DNA of 43,705 nt from the IMG/VR virus record IMGVR_UViG_3300039159_000815, positions 1-43,705 of that record, one strand, 5' to 3'. Under the pieces are notes generated by a model. It did not search any database, was not told the origin of the DNA, and saw only the letters and a program-made list of their open reading frames with translations. This document shows positions 17,190 through 24,873 of the stretch, piece by piece. The position numbers were made by a program, and so were the translations under genes. Source of the DNA: a virus. Position 1 is the first letter of the stretch. Each line of letters starts with the position of its first letter.

Positions 17190-18320
17190 TTATCCTTTCA
17201 GACGGAAGGTGCGGGCGATCACGTCGCCCCAGGGGCGCGCGCCAGACGGGCGGCCGGGTTGCGGATGGGCGGCAGAAATGTCCGGCTCCGCTTCGGCGCG
17301 GGTTGCCAGCAGGGCTGCGCGGACTTCGTCGAGGCTCGTGTCGCGCTCAAGGAACCGACCCGCCATCTGAGGTTGACCCGCCAGACGGCAGAGATCGACG
17401 ACGGCGCGAGCATGGTTCAACGCTGTGGCACGGATGCTGGCGGCATCGGCTGCACCGTTGGCAGCGGCAACGGTGCAATCGGCTTCGGGCGCTGGCGCGG
17501 CGTCCGTAGGCAGGACGGTGTCAGCGTCCAAAGTCTCGGCAGCACCAAGAGTTTCCGCCCCCGGGTCAGAGGACGGATCGGGAACCGATGATGGACCACC
17601 GCCAGCACAAGAGCCAGCAGCGGCCTCAATACCGTCTCCCGAGCCTTCGTAGGACACCACGACCGCAATCTCGGCAGTGGTTGCTTCACCCTCCTGCTCC
17701 ATCGCCGCAGCGCCCTGTGCGTCTGCCGACGATTCAACGAGTGCGGGCGGCGCATTCCGGAACCGTGCCACATCGAACCGGGCCGCAATTCGCACCGGCT
17801 CGGCAATCCGGTCGGCAAAGCCGAGATCAAGCGCGTCCTTGGCATCAAGCCAGGTTTCAGCAGCCATTAACGGTGCGATTTCTTCGGGGGACCTGCCAGA
17901 TTTGGCGGCATAGCCCTGCAACAAGCTGCCTTTGATCTTGTCCAGTGCCTCGGCCATCGCACGCATGTCAGTTGCAGAGCCCATGACCATGCCAGCAGGG
18001 TCGTGGATCATCAGAAAAGCGTTTTCCGGCATGACGACCTCGTCGCCCGCCATGGCGATGTAGGACGCCGCCGAAGCCGCAATGCCGTCGATCCAGACCG
18101 TGACCGTGCCAGTGTGGCGCTTGATGGCGTTGTAGATCGCAACGGCATCAAAGACGGAACCGCCCGGGCTGTTGATCCGCAAGGCCAGTGGGGTGCCATC
18201 CGGCAACGCGCCCAGTTCCGCCAGAAACCCCTTTGCCGAGACTCCATAGGCCCCGATTTCGTCATAGATCACCACCTCCGCGCCCGTGGCTAGGGCGCGG
18301 ATCGTGTACCAGCTGTTCAT
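17190..18320 (-). CDS. ClpP-like prohead protease with C-terminal scaffold-like tail
   Basis: A 376-aa protein starting MNSWYTIR (AGGAG precedes; longer frames would overlap the portal gene). Residues about 1-190 are a Clp/S14-type serine protease: LRINSPGGSVFDAVAIYNAI, catalytic Ser in DGIAASAASYIAMAG, His in LMIHDPAG and probably Asp in the DAKDALDLGFAD stretch. The acidic, Ala/Glu-rich region after it (about 200-330) resembles a scaffold segment encoded in the same frame, like the lambda C/Nu3 arrangement. It would mature the prohead. An internal start for a separate scaffold is possible but I cannot choose one. Confidence 0.87.
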   Translation of the reverse strand: MNSWYTIRALATGAEVVIYDEIGAYGVSAKGFLAELGALPDGTPLALRINSPGGSVFDAVAIYNAIKRHTGTVTVWIDGIAASAASYIAMAGDEVVMPENAFLMIHDPAGMVMGSATDMRAMAEALDKIKGSLLQGYAAKSGRSPEEIAPLMAAETWLDAKDALDLGFADRIAEPVRIAARFDVARFRNAPPALVESSADAQGAAAMEQEGEATTAEIAVVVSYEGSGDGIEAAAGSCAGGGPSSVPDPSSDPGAETLGAAETLDADTVLPTDAAPAPEADCTVAAANGAADAASIRATALNHARAVVDLCRLAGQPQMAGRFLERDTSLDEVRAALLATRAEAEPDISAAHPQPGRPSGARPWGDVIARTFRLKG

Positions 18321-18324
18321 GCTG

Positions 18325-19839
18325 TCACTCCTGTTCAGATGTATCGTTGGTGCCTGCACCAGCGTCGCCGCCAGCATCGGGCAACTGCGCCGGTGTCGCT
18401 CGCGCGCCCTGCGTCTCTCCCGGGCTGGTGCGATACTGCAGACCCAGTGCCGCCACGCGGGCCGCATCGGTCGCGTTTTCGCGGTCGATTTCCTCGACGT
18501 CGTAGCCCGTCGCCTGGACGACCTTGCGGCGCGAGACGATCCCGGCTTCCATTGCCAGCACTTGCGCCTGGATGTCTTTCAGCGGATCGACCCAATCCCA
18601 GCGTGGCGGGATCCAGTTCACCGGGCGGTAGCGCGCGGGGGACCCTGCGAAGTCCGGTATCTCCAATGCGCCCGACAGCACCGCCGTTTCCAGCCAGCGC
18701 GCCCAGACCGGACGGCAGAGCTGGTGCGCGACAACACCGTGCTGCAACTGCTCGACACGGCGGCGGAACTCGACCAGTTCGGCGCGCAGGCTGGAATAGT
18801 TGGCCTGCCGCACATCGCCGGTGACCAGGTGATAAGGCAGCCCCAGCGAGGCCGAGACCGACAGCAGTGTGCGGTATTGGAACGCCTCATAGCCGCCACC
18901 GACATCGGCCGGGCTGGAGAATTTCACATCCTCGCCGGGCAACAACACCTGCAGGGTGCCGGGTTCCAGGCTGACGGTCGCACCGCTGTCGTCGGTCGCC
19001 TCGATTTCGCCCATCAGCTGCTCTTCGGGCGCAGTCTTGGTGATGAAGCCTGCGAACATCGCCGCCGTCTTCTTCCGGTCAAGTTCGGCGTCATCGTATT
19101 GGTCGAGCAGGAACAGCCGCACCATGGCGGGTGCCACATGCGGCAGGCCCCTGATCTGGCCCGCATCGATGGGGCGGTAGATGTGCAGCACGTCCCCGGC
19201 CGGAACACGGACCGTCTCGGACGTGAATACGCCCTGATCGGTGCTGTCGCCGGGATGGCGGCGGCGGAAGTGATAGGCTTGGCGCCGACCGATCGCATTG
19301 AACTCGATCCCGCAGCGGATGCGATTGCCATTTGCGGCGGTTTCGGTTTTCTCGAAGGGCAGCATTTCCGATTGCAGCAGTTGCAACTGGATTGGCACCA
19401 GCAGGCCATCCTCGGCTCGGCGCGGGCGCAACCGCACGAAGCATTCGCCCGCGACGAACATCTCGCGCGCCACCATCGCCTGGAGCCCGTAGAAATCGGT
19501 CAGCCCGTCGGCATCCGCCTCGTCGGTCCATGCGAGCCACAACCGCTGGACCTGATCGCGCAGGGCCGGATCCTCGATCAGCGAAGACGGCTTGATCCCA
19601 TCGCCCACAAGGTTCGATGCAAAAGCCTCGCAGGCATTGGCGGCATAGCCATTGGTGACAACCAACTCGCGCGACCGTGCCAGCAGTCGCGGGCCACCGG
19701 AAGCGACCAGCGAATTGATGTTCTCCAAGGGCGGTTGCCAGCCCCGCAGTCGCCGCTGCGACATCGCCCCTTCCAGCCGGGCACGCACAACTACAGGACC
19801 GCCGGTTCCCCGGCGGCGAAAGGCATCGAACCAGCCCAT
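18325..19839 (-). CDS. Phage portal protein, lambda family
   Basis: A 504-aa lambda gpB-type portal. The N-terminus (MGWFDAFRRRGTGG, RLRGWQPPLENINSLV, GYAANACEAFASNLVGDGIKP) and motifs YGLQAMVAREMFVAGECFVRLRP, RAYHF-like GRRQAYHFRRR and VPAGDVLHIYRP define the family. It forms the dodecameric packaging channel at the head vertex. A Thr/Gly/Asp-rich C-terminal tail follows. It lies between the gpW-like joiner and the protease, as in lambda. Confidence 0.92.
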   Translation of the reverse strand: MGWFDAFRRRGTGGPVVVRARLEGAMSQRRLRGWQPPLENINSLVASGGPRLLARSRELVVTNGYAANACEAFASNLVGDGIKPSSLIEDPALRDQVQRLWLAWTDEADADGLTDFYGLQAMVAREMFVAGECFVRLRPRRAEDGLLVPIQLQLLQSEMLPFEKTETAANGNRIRCGIEFNAIGRRQAYHFRRRHPGDSTDQGVFTSETVRVPAGDVLHIYRPIDAGQIRGLPHVAPAMVRLFLLDQYDDAELDRKKTAAMFAGFITKTAPEEQLMGEIEATDDSGATVSLEPGTLQVLLPGEDVKFSSPADVGGGYEAFQYRTLLSVSASLGLPYHLVTGDVRQANYSSLRAELVEFRRRVEQLQHGVVAHQLCRPVWARWLETAVLSGALEIPDFAGSPARYRPVNWIPPRWDWVDPLKDIQAQVLAMEAGIVSRRKVVQATGYDVEEIDRENATDAARVAALGLQYRTSPGETQGARATPAQLPDAGGDAGAGTNDTSEQE

Positions 19840-19842
19840 GCG

Positions 19843-20058
19843 TCAGAGCCCCTTGGTGGTGATTACGCGCACCTGCCGGATGATCTTGCGTCCCTCAGCC
19901 GTCGCGATCTCGCGGTCCAGCACTTCGATGGCCCGGTCGATTTCGGCGATGCTGCGGTAATCCACGGTCTTGCCATCATAGCTCACGCGGGCCACGCCGC
20001 TGGAGCGCTGCGCCGCCAATGCCTCGCGGCGGGTCTTCAGCTCTGCGATTGTGGGCAT
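19843..20058 (-). CDS. gpW-like head-tail joining protein
   Basis: A 71-aa protein, MPTIAELKTRREALAAQRSSGVARVSYDGKTVDYRS. Two helices flank a short beta segment (VSYDGKTVDYRS), then IAEIDRAIEVLDREIATAEG, which is the gpW fold signature. gpW binds the portal and is needed for tail attachment. Size and its place between terminase and portal match lambda W. It starts 2 bp after the terminase stop. Confidence 0.85.
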   Translation of the reverse strand: MPTIAELKTRREALAAQRSSGVARVSYDGKTVDYRSIAEIDRAIEVLDREIATAEGRKIIRQVRVITTKGL

Positions 20059-20060
20059 GT

Positions 20061-22055
20061 CTACCTCATGTAACTTGATGGCACCGAGCGTCGCCGCGCG
20101 GGACTGCGCACCGCACGGATGGATCCGGCTGCGGCCTTGTCTTGTGACCCGTCACCGTTGCTGTCACCGGCCACCTGCGCCTCCAGATCGACCCAGCGCG
20201 CCTCGGACCACCGATCTGCGCCGACGATCCATGCAGCGGCGCGGGCGTAGACGCGGCAATCCAGCGCCTCGTTGCGCTCGCGCAGTTTCTGCCATTCGAG
20301 CCGGGCGAAGCCGCGTTTGGTGCGCACGGTGACCAGCTCTTCGGCCACCAGTTGCTTCAGCCATTCGCTTTCCACCCAGTCGGGCAAATGCACCGTGCCG
20401 GGCGGATGCGTTGCCCCCTCGGCCAGTTCCTCCTTGGTCGGGCGCGGCAGGCCGAGATGGCGGTAGGTCTCCGCCTTGAAGGTGGACACTGCCACGGTCC
20501 AGAGACGTGCGCCCCGGCGCAGGCGTTTGCCCGCGTCGGTGACATCGACATAGGTCGGGCCCGAGACCGGGCTTGACCGGTTGAACCCTTCGACGCCTTT
20601 GACCGGGGCAACCTGCGCCACGCCTTGCCGCCGCGACCAGCCATAGACGGCCGGAGCCTCGTAGCCGGTGTCGACTGCGAGCTTGGCCAGCCGCAGTTGC
20701 GCGCCGTTTTGGTGGATCCACGTCCGGTCAAGAAGCTTTGTCAGCTCCGACCACGCGCCCTGATGGTCCGGACCACCCTCGATCACGATGTGATCGACCA
20801 GCCAGCTCGTGCCGCCCCGACCCCAGGCCCAGACGTCGACCTCGATCCGGTCCTTCTGCACATCGGCCCCGGCGGTCAGGAACAGCCCACCCGCAGGCAC
20901 GATGCCCGGCTTCCACGCCTCGCGCCGATCATAGAGCCGCGACCAATCCGGCGCTTCGCCGGTTTCCACCCACGTTTCGCCAAGGATGGTGTTCTTGAAT
21001 GCGCGGATCGCCTCGTCCGAGCCCTGCGCTGCCTCCCATGCCCGCACGATCCGCTCCCAGCTGAGCCAGCCGATCGGCGAGTAAAGGGCCGAGAGGTGAT
21101 AGCCGACGGTACCTGGATCGGCGGCGACAGCAGTTGCCCGCCATTCGCCAGCCTCCAAAAGCGCCGTCTTGTGATGTTCGGCGATGGCGCGGTCGCAGCC
21201 CTCGCAATGGTATGCGGCCGCCTCGGGCCGGCCCTTTTCCCAGCGCAGCCGCTCGAACTTCAGCCACTGGAACTGGCTGCAATGCGGGCATGGCACGAAG
21301 AACCGGCGCTGATCGCTGGTCTCATATTCCCGTTCGATCCGGCTCAGCCCCCGGGTTGTCGGCGTCGAGACCAGAAACACCTTGCGCCGGTGTGCGAAGG
21401 TCAGTGACCGCGCTTCCGCCAAGCTGACCGGGTCGCCTTCCTCGTCGGCTGAGGCGGGGTAAGCATCGACCTCATCAAGGAAAATGTAGCGCGCAGGTGT
21501 CGAGCGCAGACCCACGGCAGAATTGGCCCCGGTCATGATCAGGATGCCGCCCGCGAATTCCTTGGACAGCATAGTGTTGCCCGCATCACGCGACCGCGCC
21601 GGTTTGACCCGCTCGCGCAGCTCCGGGCTTTCCTCGATCAGCGGATCGATCCGCTGACGCGAGTTGCGTTTCGCCAGTTCCACGGTCGGCTGCACCGCGA
21701 GCATCGGCCCCGGCGCATGATGGATGGCAAAGCCGATCCAGTTGTTCCCGGCCTCGGTAGCACCGACCTGTGCGGCCTTCATGAACACGATGCGCTGGAC
21801 AGCCGAACCCGGCGACAGCGCATCCATGATTTCGCGCATGTAGGGCGTGCGTGCTGTGCGGTAGCGTCCCGGCTCGGCGCTGGCGCGCGACCCCAGCATC
21901 CGGTGCGCATCGGCCCATTCCGACACCGTCAGATCGGCATCCGGCCGGAGACCCCGGCCCCAGCTGCGCAGAGGTTGATCGGCACCGTCGAAGGTGTCTG
22001 CTTCAGCGAAGGTCGATGCGGACCTCGGCGAGGCTGTCGAGTTGGGCACGGACAT
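20061..22055 (-). CDS. Terminase large subunit (GpA family)
   Basis: A 664-aa packaging ATPase-nuclease. N-terminal region SWGRGLRPDADLTVSEWADAH; deviant P-loop FMKAAQVGATEAGNNW (about 100-115), in which the usual P-loop Lys is replaced and an upstream Lys may substitute; Walker B YIFLDEVDAYP; zinc-binding pairs CPHC and CEGC (about 270-310); and a nuclease domain with conserved Asp in LAVDTGYEAPAVYGW. It should cut concatemers and translocate DNA into proheads. The start overlaps the small-subunit gene by 53 bp. Confidence 0.93.
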   Translation of the reverse strand: MSVPNSTASPRSASTFAEADTFDGADQPLRSWGRGLRPDADLTVSEWADAHRMLGSRASAEPGRYRTARTPYMREIMDALSPGSAVQRIVFMKAAQVGATEAGNNWIGFAIHHAPGPMLAVQPTVELAKRNSRQRIDPLIEESPELRERVKPARSRDAGNTMLSKEFAGGILIMTGANSAVGLRSTPARYIFLDEVDAYPASADEEGDPVSLAEARSLTFAHRRKVFLVSTPTTRGLSRIEREYETSDQRRFFVPCPHCSQFQWLKFERLRWEKGRPEAAAYHCEGCDRAIAEHHKTALLEAGEWRATAVAADPGTVGYHLSALYSPIGWLSWERIVRAWEAAQGSDEAIRAFKNTILGETWVETGEAPDWSRLYDRREAWKPGIVPAGGLFLTAGADVQKDRIEVDVWAWGRGGTSWLVDHIVIEGGPDHQGAWSELTKLLDRTWIHQNGAQLRLAKLAVDTGYEAPAVYGWSRRQGVAQVAPVKGVEGFNRSSPVSGPTYVDVTDAGKRLRRGARLWTVAVSTFKAETYRHLGLPRPTKEELAEGATHPPGTVHLPDWVESEWLKQLVAEELVTVRTKRGFARLEWQKLRERNEALDCRVYARAAAWIVGADRWSEARWVDLEAQVAGDSNGDGSQDKAAAGSIRAVRSPARRRSVPSSYMR

Positions 22056-22605
22056 GGGCTTCCAGAACCTCTCGCATCATGACGGGCTCCAGACTTCCGT
22101 GATCAGCGATCATCACCCCCAGTTCCGACGCCATCAGCGCCGCCGCCCGTGCGGGCCAGGTCACCCAGGCATCGCGTTCCTCGCGCGCCAGCCGGAACAC
22201 CAGCCCCACCGCGCGGTCGCGGTCGATCAACTCGCCCTTCAACATGGCGAGCTTCAGCTTGCGCTCCTGCGCTTTCAGAACCTCGTTGGCAGTCTTGGCC
22301 TGTAGGAAGGTGGTGCCGCCACCCGTGATGGGTGCTGCCAGACCATTCTCACGCAGGGTATCGCCCACGGCCGACAGCGCAGTGTCTGGCACCGGCTTCA
22401 GCTTGGGTGCCGGTGACGGTGCAACTCTTGCCTCGCCCCGTTGCTTGGCGGGGTCCGTCATCGCAGCTCGTCGCGCATCTGAAGCAGCTGCGTCAATCGA
22501 TCCATCGACGTACTGAACCAGCCGCCCGGTATCCTTGGCCTTCTGGACCGCACCGCGCGACAGGCCGACATGGGCGGCATATTGGCGCTCGCTCATCCCC
22601 TGCAT
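22003..22605 (-). CDS. Terminase small subunit-like DNA-binding protein
   Basis: A 200-aa protein. The start at MQGMSERQYAAHVG follows GGGG with 6-bp spacing; an in-frame ATG at 22626 would add seven residues and abut the palindrome at 22628. N-terminal residues about 4-40 form a helix-turn-helix (SERQYAAHVGLSRGAVQKAKDTGRL). The middle is helical (TANEVLKAQERKLKLAMLKGELIDR) and the C-terminal part (VFRLAREERDAWVTWPARAAALMA) resembles Nu1-like and 'elements of external origin' phage proteins. It would recognise the packaging site for the large subunit, which it overlaps. Confidence 0.75.
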   Translation of the reverse strand: MQGMSERQYAAHVGLSRGAVQKAKDTGRLVQYVDGSIDAAASDARRAAMTDPAKQRGEARVAPSPAPKLKPVPDTALSAVGDTLRENGLAAPITGGGTTFLQAKTANEVLKAQERKLKLAMLKGELIDRDRAVGLVFRLAREERDAWVTWPARAAALMASELGVMIADHGSLEPVMMREVLEAHVRAQLDSLAEVRIDLR

Positions 22606-22622
22606 CAAGCACCCCGTATCCT

Positions 22623-22644
22623 TCATAAAGCAATGATATTGCTT
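22623..22644. repeat. Palindromic operator-like element, copy 1
   Basis: Contains AAGCAATGATATTGCTT at 22628-22644: 7-bp perfect arms around GAT. A second copy (21 of 22 bases identical) lies at 23863-23884. This copy sits between the divergent terminase small-subunit gene and the first plus-strand accessory gene, so a protein bound here could control both directions. Confidence 0.65.
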
Positions 22645-22718
22645 GGAAATGAGTTGATTACACGCGGCGATGGAGCGATTCTGAGATCAGGAAATCATCC
22701 CTGATCGGAGACCAGATC

Positions 22719-22940
22719 ATGACCATCAAGACCAAAGCCAAACCCACAGCCCCGGAGGCGCTGATCCTAGAGATCGCCACCAGGCACTTCTTCGTCGAGA
22801 CGCTGGAAACCCGGAACAGCGACCAGCTGGATTTCCATGATGTCGCCGTCTGGGCGATGCGCGCCGCCCTTGAAGACGCCTTTGAAGCCGGACGCATTGC
22901 CGGTGCCAAGGCCATGCTGGCCGCCGCAACCTCCCGCTGA
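22719..22940 (+). CDS. DUF6900 protein
   Basis: A 73-aa protein. The stretch from ILEIATRHFF through VETLETRNSDQLDFHDVAVW to AALEDAFEAGR is the DUF6900 signature found on phages and plasmids of Proteobacteria. No biochemical role is known to me. CGGAG precedes the ATG. It is the first gene of the plus-strand accessory run, about 75 bp downstream of palindrome copy 1. Confidence 0.8.
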   Translation: MTIKTKAKPTAPEALILEIATRHFFVETLETRNSDQLDFHDVAVWAMRAALEDAFEAGRIAGAKAMLAAATSR

Positions 22941-22952
22941 AAGGATCGAACC

Positions 22953-23168
22953 ATGGCCATCACCACCATCCGCATCGACATCGCCACGCTGCCTGACCAT
23001 CTCGACCGCAGCCGCCTTAACAGCGTCGCCGCCAGCATCGAGGAAGCGCTAAAGGAGGCAGGGATCAAGGCTGACTGTTCGGACCTGTTCTCTCACCTCA
23101 AGATCGAACTGCCGACAGCGCAGCTTGCCGCCGCCAGCGCAGTGCTGGCCGACCTTCAGCTGATCTGA
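22953..23168 (+). CDS. Small hypothetical protein
   Basis: A 71-aa protein, MAITTIRIDIATLPDHLDRS, with an apparent alternation of helix and strand (helix VAASIEEALKEAGIKA, strand HLKIELPT, helix AQLAAASAVLADL). AAAGGATCG precedes the ATG, 12 bp after the DUF6900 stop, so the genes are probably co-transcribed. Not recognised; no catalytic or membrane motif visible. Confidence 0.65.
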   Translation: MAITTIRIDIATLPDHLDRSRLNSVAASIEEALKEAGIKADCSDLFSHLKIELPTAQLAAASAVLADLQLI

Positions 23169-23178
23169 GGCAAGCCGC

Positions 23179-23463
23179 ATGAGCACGCGCGCGCAGATCG
23201 CCATCCAGACCGGACCCGAGGAATGGGCGCATGTGTATGTCCATTACGACGGCTACCCCGCCCATATGCTGCCCGCGCTCTCGCGCTGGACGCCCGAGGA
23301 CATTCTCGCCGCTAGTGAGATCAGGCAGGTGCGTGCCGATGAACTGGACGGCTTCGTGCCGCCACGCGCGCCGCAGATGCTGCCATGCCCGACCCGCGAG
23401 TTTTGCCACCTTTACGTCTGGCAGAACGAGGCTTGGGTCGAAATCGACCCCGACGCCCTCTAA
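23179..23463 (+). CDS. Small hypothetical protein (MSTRAQIAIQ type)
   Basis: A 94-aa protein. The opening MSTRAQIAIQTG-WAHVYVHYDGYPAHMLPAL resembles small phage and plasmid proteins of unknown function that begin MSTRSQI and contain a VYxHxDGYP motif. The C-terminus has FCHLYVWQNEAWVEID. It is acidic and soluble, 10 bp after the preceding gene. Function not known. Confidence 0.7.
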   Translation: MSTRAQIAIQTGPEEWAHVYVHYDGYPAHMLPALSRWTPEDILAASEIRQVRADELDGFVPPRAPQMLPCPTREFCHLYVWQNEAWVEIDPDAL

Positions 23464-23481
23464 CCGGAATGGACCCCAACC

Positions 23482-23847
23482 ATGACTGAATGCTCCCCCA
23501 ACTGCCTGCCCGAAGGCGAGACGCTCACTGATCTGGTCCGGCGCAACTGCGCCATCGGGTTCGACCTGCGCTTCTGCCGCAGCGTTGCTGTCAGTCCCGA
23601 CGACCGCGATACCATCACCTGCGACCCGGGCGAGGCGGAGTTCGCGACGCTTTATGCCCTCACCGACTTGGGCGAGGCGATTGCGATCCATGACGTCACG
23701 CTTTCCAGCGCCGGGGCCGACGAAGTGGCCACTGTCGCCCGCGCGCTGTTCGTGGCCATGGTCAACGCCCGCCGCGACCCGCCAGATGCTGCGCAGCGCC
23801 ATGAGGCCGAACAGGCGGCCCTGATCGATCCCGACCGGATTGGATGA
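23482..23847 (+). CDS. Hypothetical protein
   Basis: A 121-aa acidic protein, MTECSPNCLPEGETLTDLVRRN. Four Cys are present (C4, C8 and two more in the first 35 residues, plus one in TCDPGEAEF), but without a tight zinc-finger spacing. The C-terminal half is helical (VATVARALFVAMVNARRDPP). Last gene of the first accessory group; palindrome copy 2 follows 15 bp after its stop. Not recognised. Confidence 0.65.
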   Translation: MTECSPNCLPEGETLTDLVRRNCAIGFDLRFCRSVAVSPDDRDTITCDPGEAEFATLYALTDLGEAIAIHDVTLSSAGADEVATVARALFVAMVNARRDPPDAAQRHEAEQAALIDPDRIG

Positions 23848-23862
23848 CATGGCGATGCAGGA

Positions 23863-23884
23863 TCATAAAGCACTGATATTGCTT
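23863..23884. repeat. Palindromic operator-like element, copy 2
   Basis: Contains AAGCACTGATATTGCTT at 23868-23884, one mismatch from copy 1 at 22628-22644; the flanking TCATA is also shared. It lies in the leader of the second plus-strand gene group, 80 bp before the 23965 start, the same relative place as copy 1. Confidence 0.65.
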
Positions 23885-23896
23885 AGATTAGCCTAC

Positions 23897-23926
23897 GACA
23901 ACCAGCCCGTCAGAGCGATGGTTGTC
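23897..23926. repeat. Perfect 8-bp inverted repeat in leader
   Basis: GACAACCA at 23897-23904 and TGGTTGTC at 23919-23926 with a 14-bp loop, directly downstream of palindrome copy 2. It could be an operator or an RNA hairpin in the leader of the 23965 gene; no T-run follows, so a terminator is unlikely. Confidence 0.5.
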
Positions 23927-23964
23927 ACCGGAAAACGATGCAACTCACCCCCGGAGACCAAGCC

Positions 23965-24192
23965 ATGACCACCCGCCGCGCCACCGACAATTCCAAAGCC
24001 CTCGACGCATTCCTCGCCGCGAAGGTCGAGATCGACGCGATGCTCGAACGCCTGACCACCCTCAGCGCGGACCATTTCGACGCCCACCCTGACGAGGTCA
24101 ATTGGGGCCATGTCGGCACCCTCAATCATCATGCGGGCCTGCTGCGCCAGATCACCGACAGCGCCTTCAAGGAAGGCGAACACGCCGAGTAA
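23965..24192 (+). CDS. Small hypothetical protein
   Basis: A 75-aa protein starting MTTRRATDNSKALDAF; CCGGAG lies ahead of this ATG, so I prefer it to the upstream in-frame ATG at 23938. The sequence is helical (ALDAFLAAKVEIDAMLERLTTL) and contains DHFDAHPDEVNWGHVGTLNHHAGLLRQI, a likely three-helix protein rich in His and Asp. No family recognised. It is the first gene after palindrome copy 2. Confidence 0.65.
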   Translation: MTTRRATDNSKALDAFLAAKVEIDAMLERLTTLSADHFDAHPDEVNWGHVGTLNHHAGLLRQITDSAFKEGEHAE

Positions 24193-24211
24193 CGCACCCC
24201 GCCATAGCGCC

Positions 24212-24230
24212 AGCCCCGCCCTGCGGGGCT
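24212..24230 (+). terminator. GC-rich hairpin between small genes
   Basis: AGCCCCG and CGGGGCT form a 7-bp stem with a 5-nt loop, 19 bp after the preceding stop. No T-tract follows, so it may be a weak terminator or an RNA-processing hairpin before the DUF3489 gene. Confidence 0.4.
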
Positions 24231-24280
24231 TGGCCTCGTAGAAGGGCCCGCATCCCGCGCGCCCCGATACGGAGATGACG

Positions 24281-24790
24281 ATGACCCAGATTCAGCTGTC
24301 CGATGCCCAATCCATCATCCTGTCCACCGCCTGCGCCCGCGCAACCGGTCTGATCTTTCCCGTCACTTCCACCCTCAAGGGCGGCGCTGTCGGCAATGTC
24401 TGCAAAAGTCTGTTGAAGCGGGGGCTGATCGAAGAGATCCCTGCTGCCGATCCCGATACGGTCTGGCGACATGACGACGCGGGCCCCCTGACCCTGCGCG
24501 CCACGCAACTGGCCCATTCGGCGCTCGGGCTTGGCGACGCTGACCATGATGTGCCCACCCTGCAACAAGACCTGACACCTCCGACCCAGCGCAAAGGCAC
24601 CAAACAGGAGGCGCTGATCGCCATGCTGCGTGCCGACGGCGGCGCGACCATCGACGAGATCGTGGCAGCCACTCATTGGGAGCCTCACACTGTGCGTGGA
24701 TCGATGTCCGGGGTCCTGAAGAAGAAGCTCGGCCTGACCATCACTTCAGAAAAAGTCGACGGTCGGGGGCGGTGCTACAAGATTTCTTGA
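24281..24790 (+). CDS. DUF3489 winged-helix-like protein
   Basis: A 169-aa protein. The ATG at 24281 has GGAG 6 bp upstream; the ATG at 24275 touches that GGAG and is less likely. The C-terminal third (KQEALIAMLRADGGATIDEIVAATHWEPHTVRGSMSG, then KKKLGLTITSEKVDGRGRCY) is a clear DUF3489 domain, which looks like a winged helix. The N-terminal half (LSDAQSIILSTACAR to LLKRGLIEEI) is also helix-turn-helix-like. Such proteins are widespread in alphaproteobacterial phages and islands; a DNA-binding regulator is plausible but not shown. Confidence 0.85.
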   Translation: MTQIQLSDAQSIILSTACARATGLIFPVTSTLKGGAVGNVCKSLLKRGLIEEIPAADPDTVWRHDDAGPLTLRATQLAHSALGLGDADHDVPTLQQDLTPPTQRKGTKQEALIAMLRADGGATIDEIVAATHWEPHTVRGSMSGVLKKKLGLTITSEKVDGRGRCYKIS

Positions 24791-24822
24791 GCCTGACCTC
24801 AGGCCGCAACACTGCCCATATT

Positions 24823-24854
24823 GCCGCCGTCGACCGAACCCGGTCGGCGGCTTT
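24823..24854. terminator. Terminator hairpin between convergent genes
   Basis: GCCGCCG-TCG-ACCG pairs with CGGTCGGCGGC (3-nt bulge, short loop) and TTT follows on the plus strand. It lies between the DUF3489 gene (+) and the DUF2786-like gene (-), where a terminator is expected. Confidence 0.65.
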
Positions 24855-24873
24855 CACGTTCAGGCCAGTCTGA

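Noticed and set aside
18286-20073. Plus-strand 595-codon open frame
   Set aside because: Antisense to the well-supported portal gene and its gpW-like neighbour; its composition (His/Arg/Gly/Pro-rich) is that of a GC-rich shadow frame.
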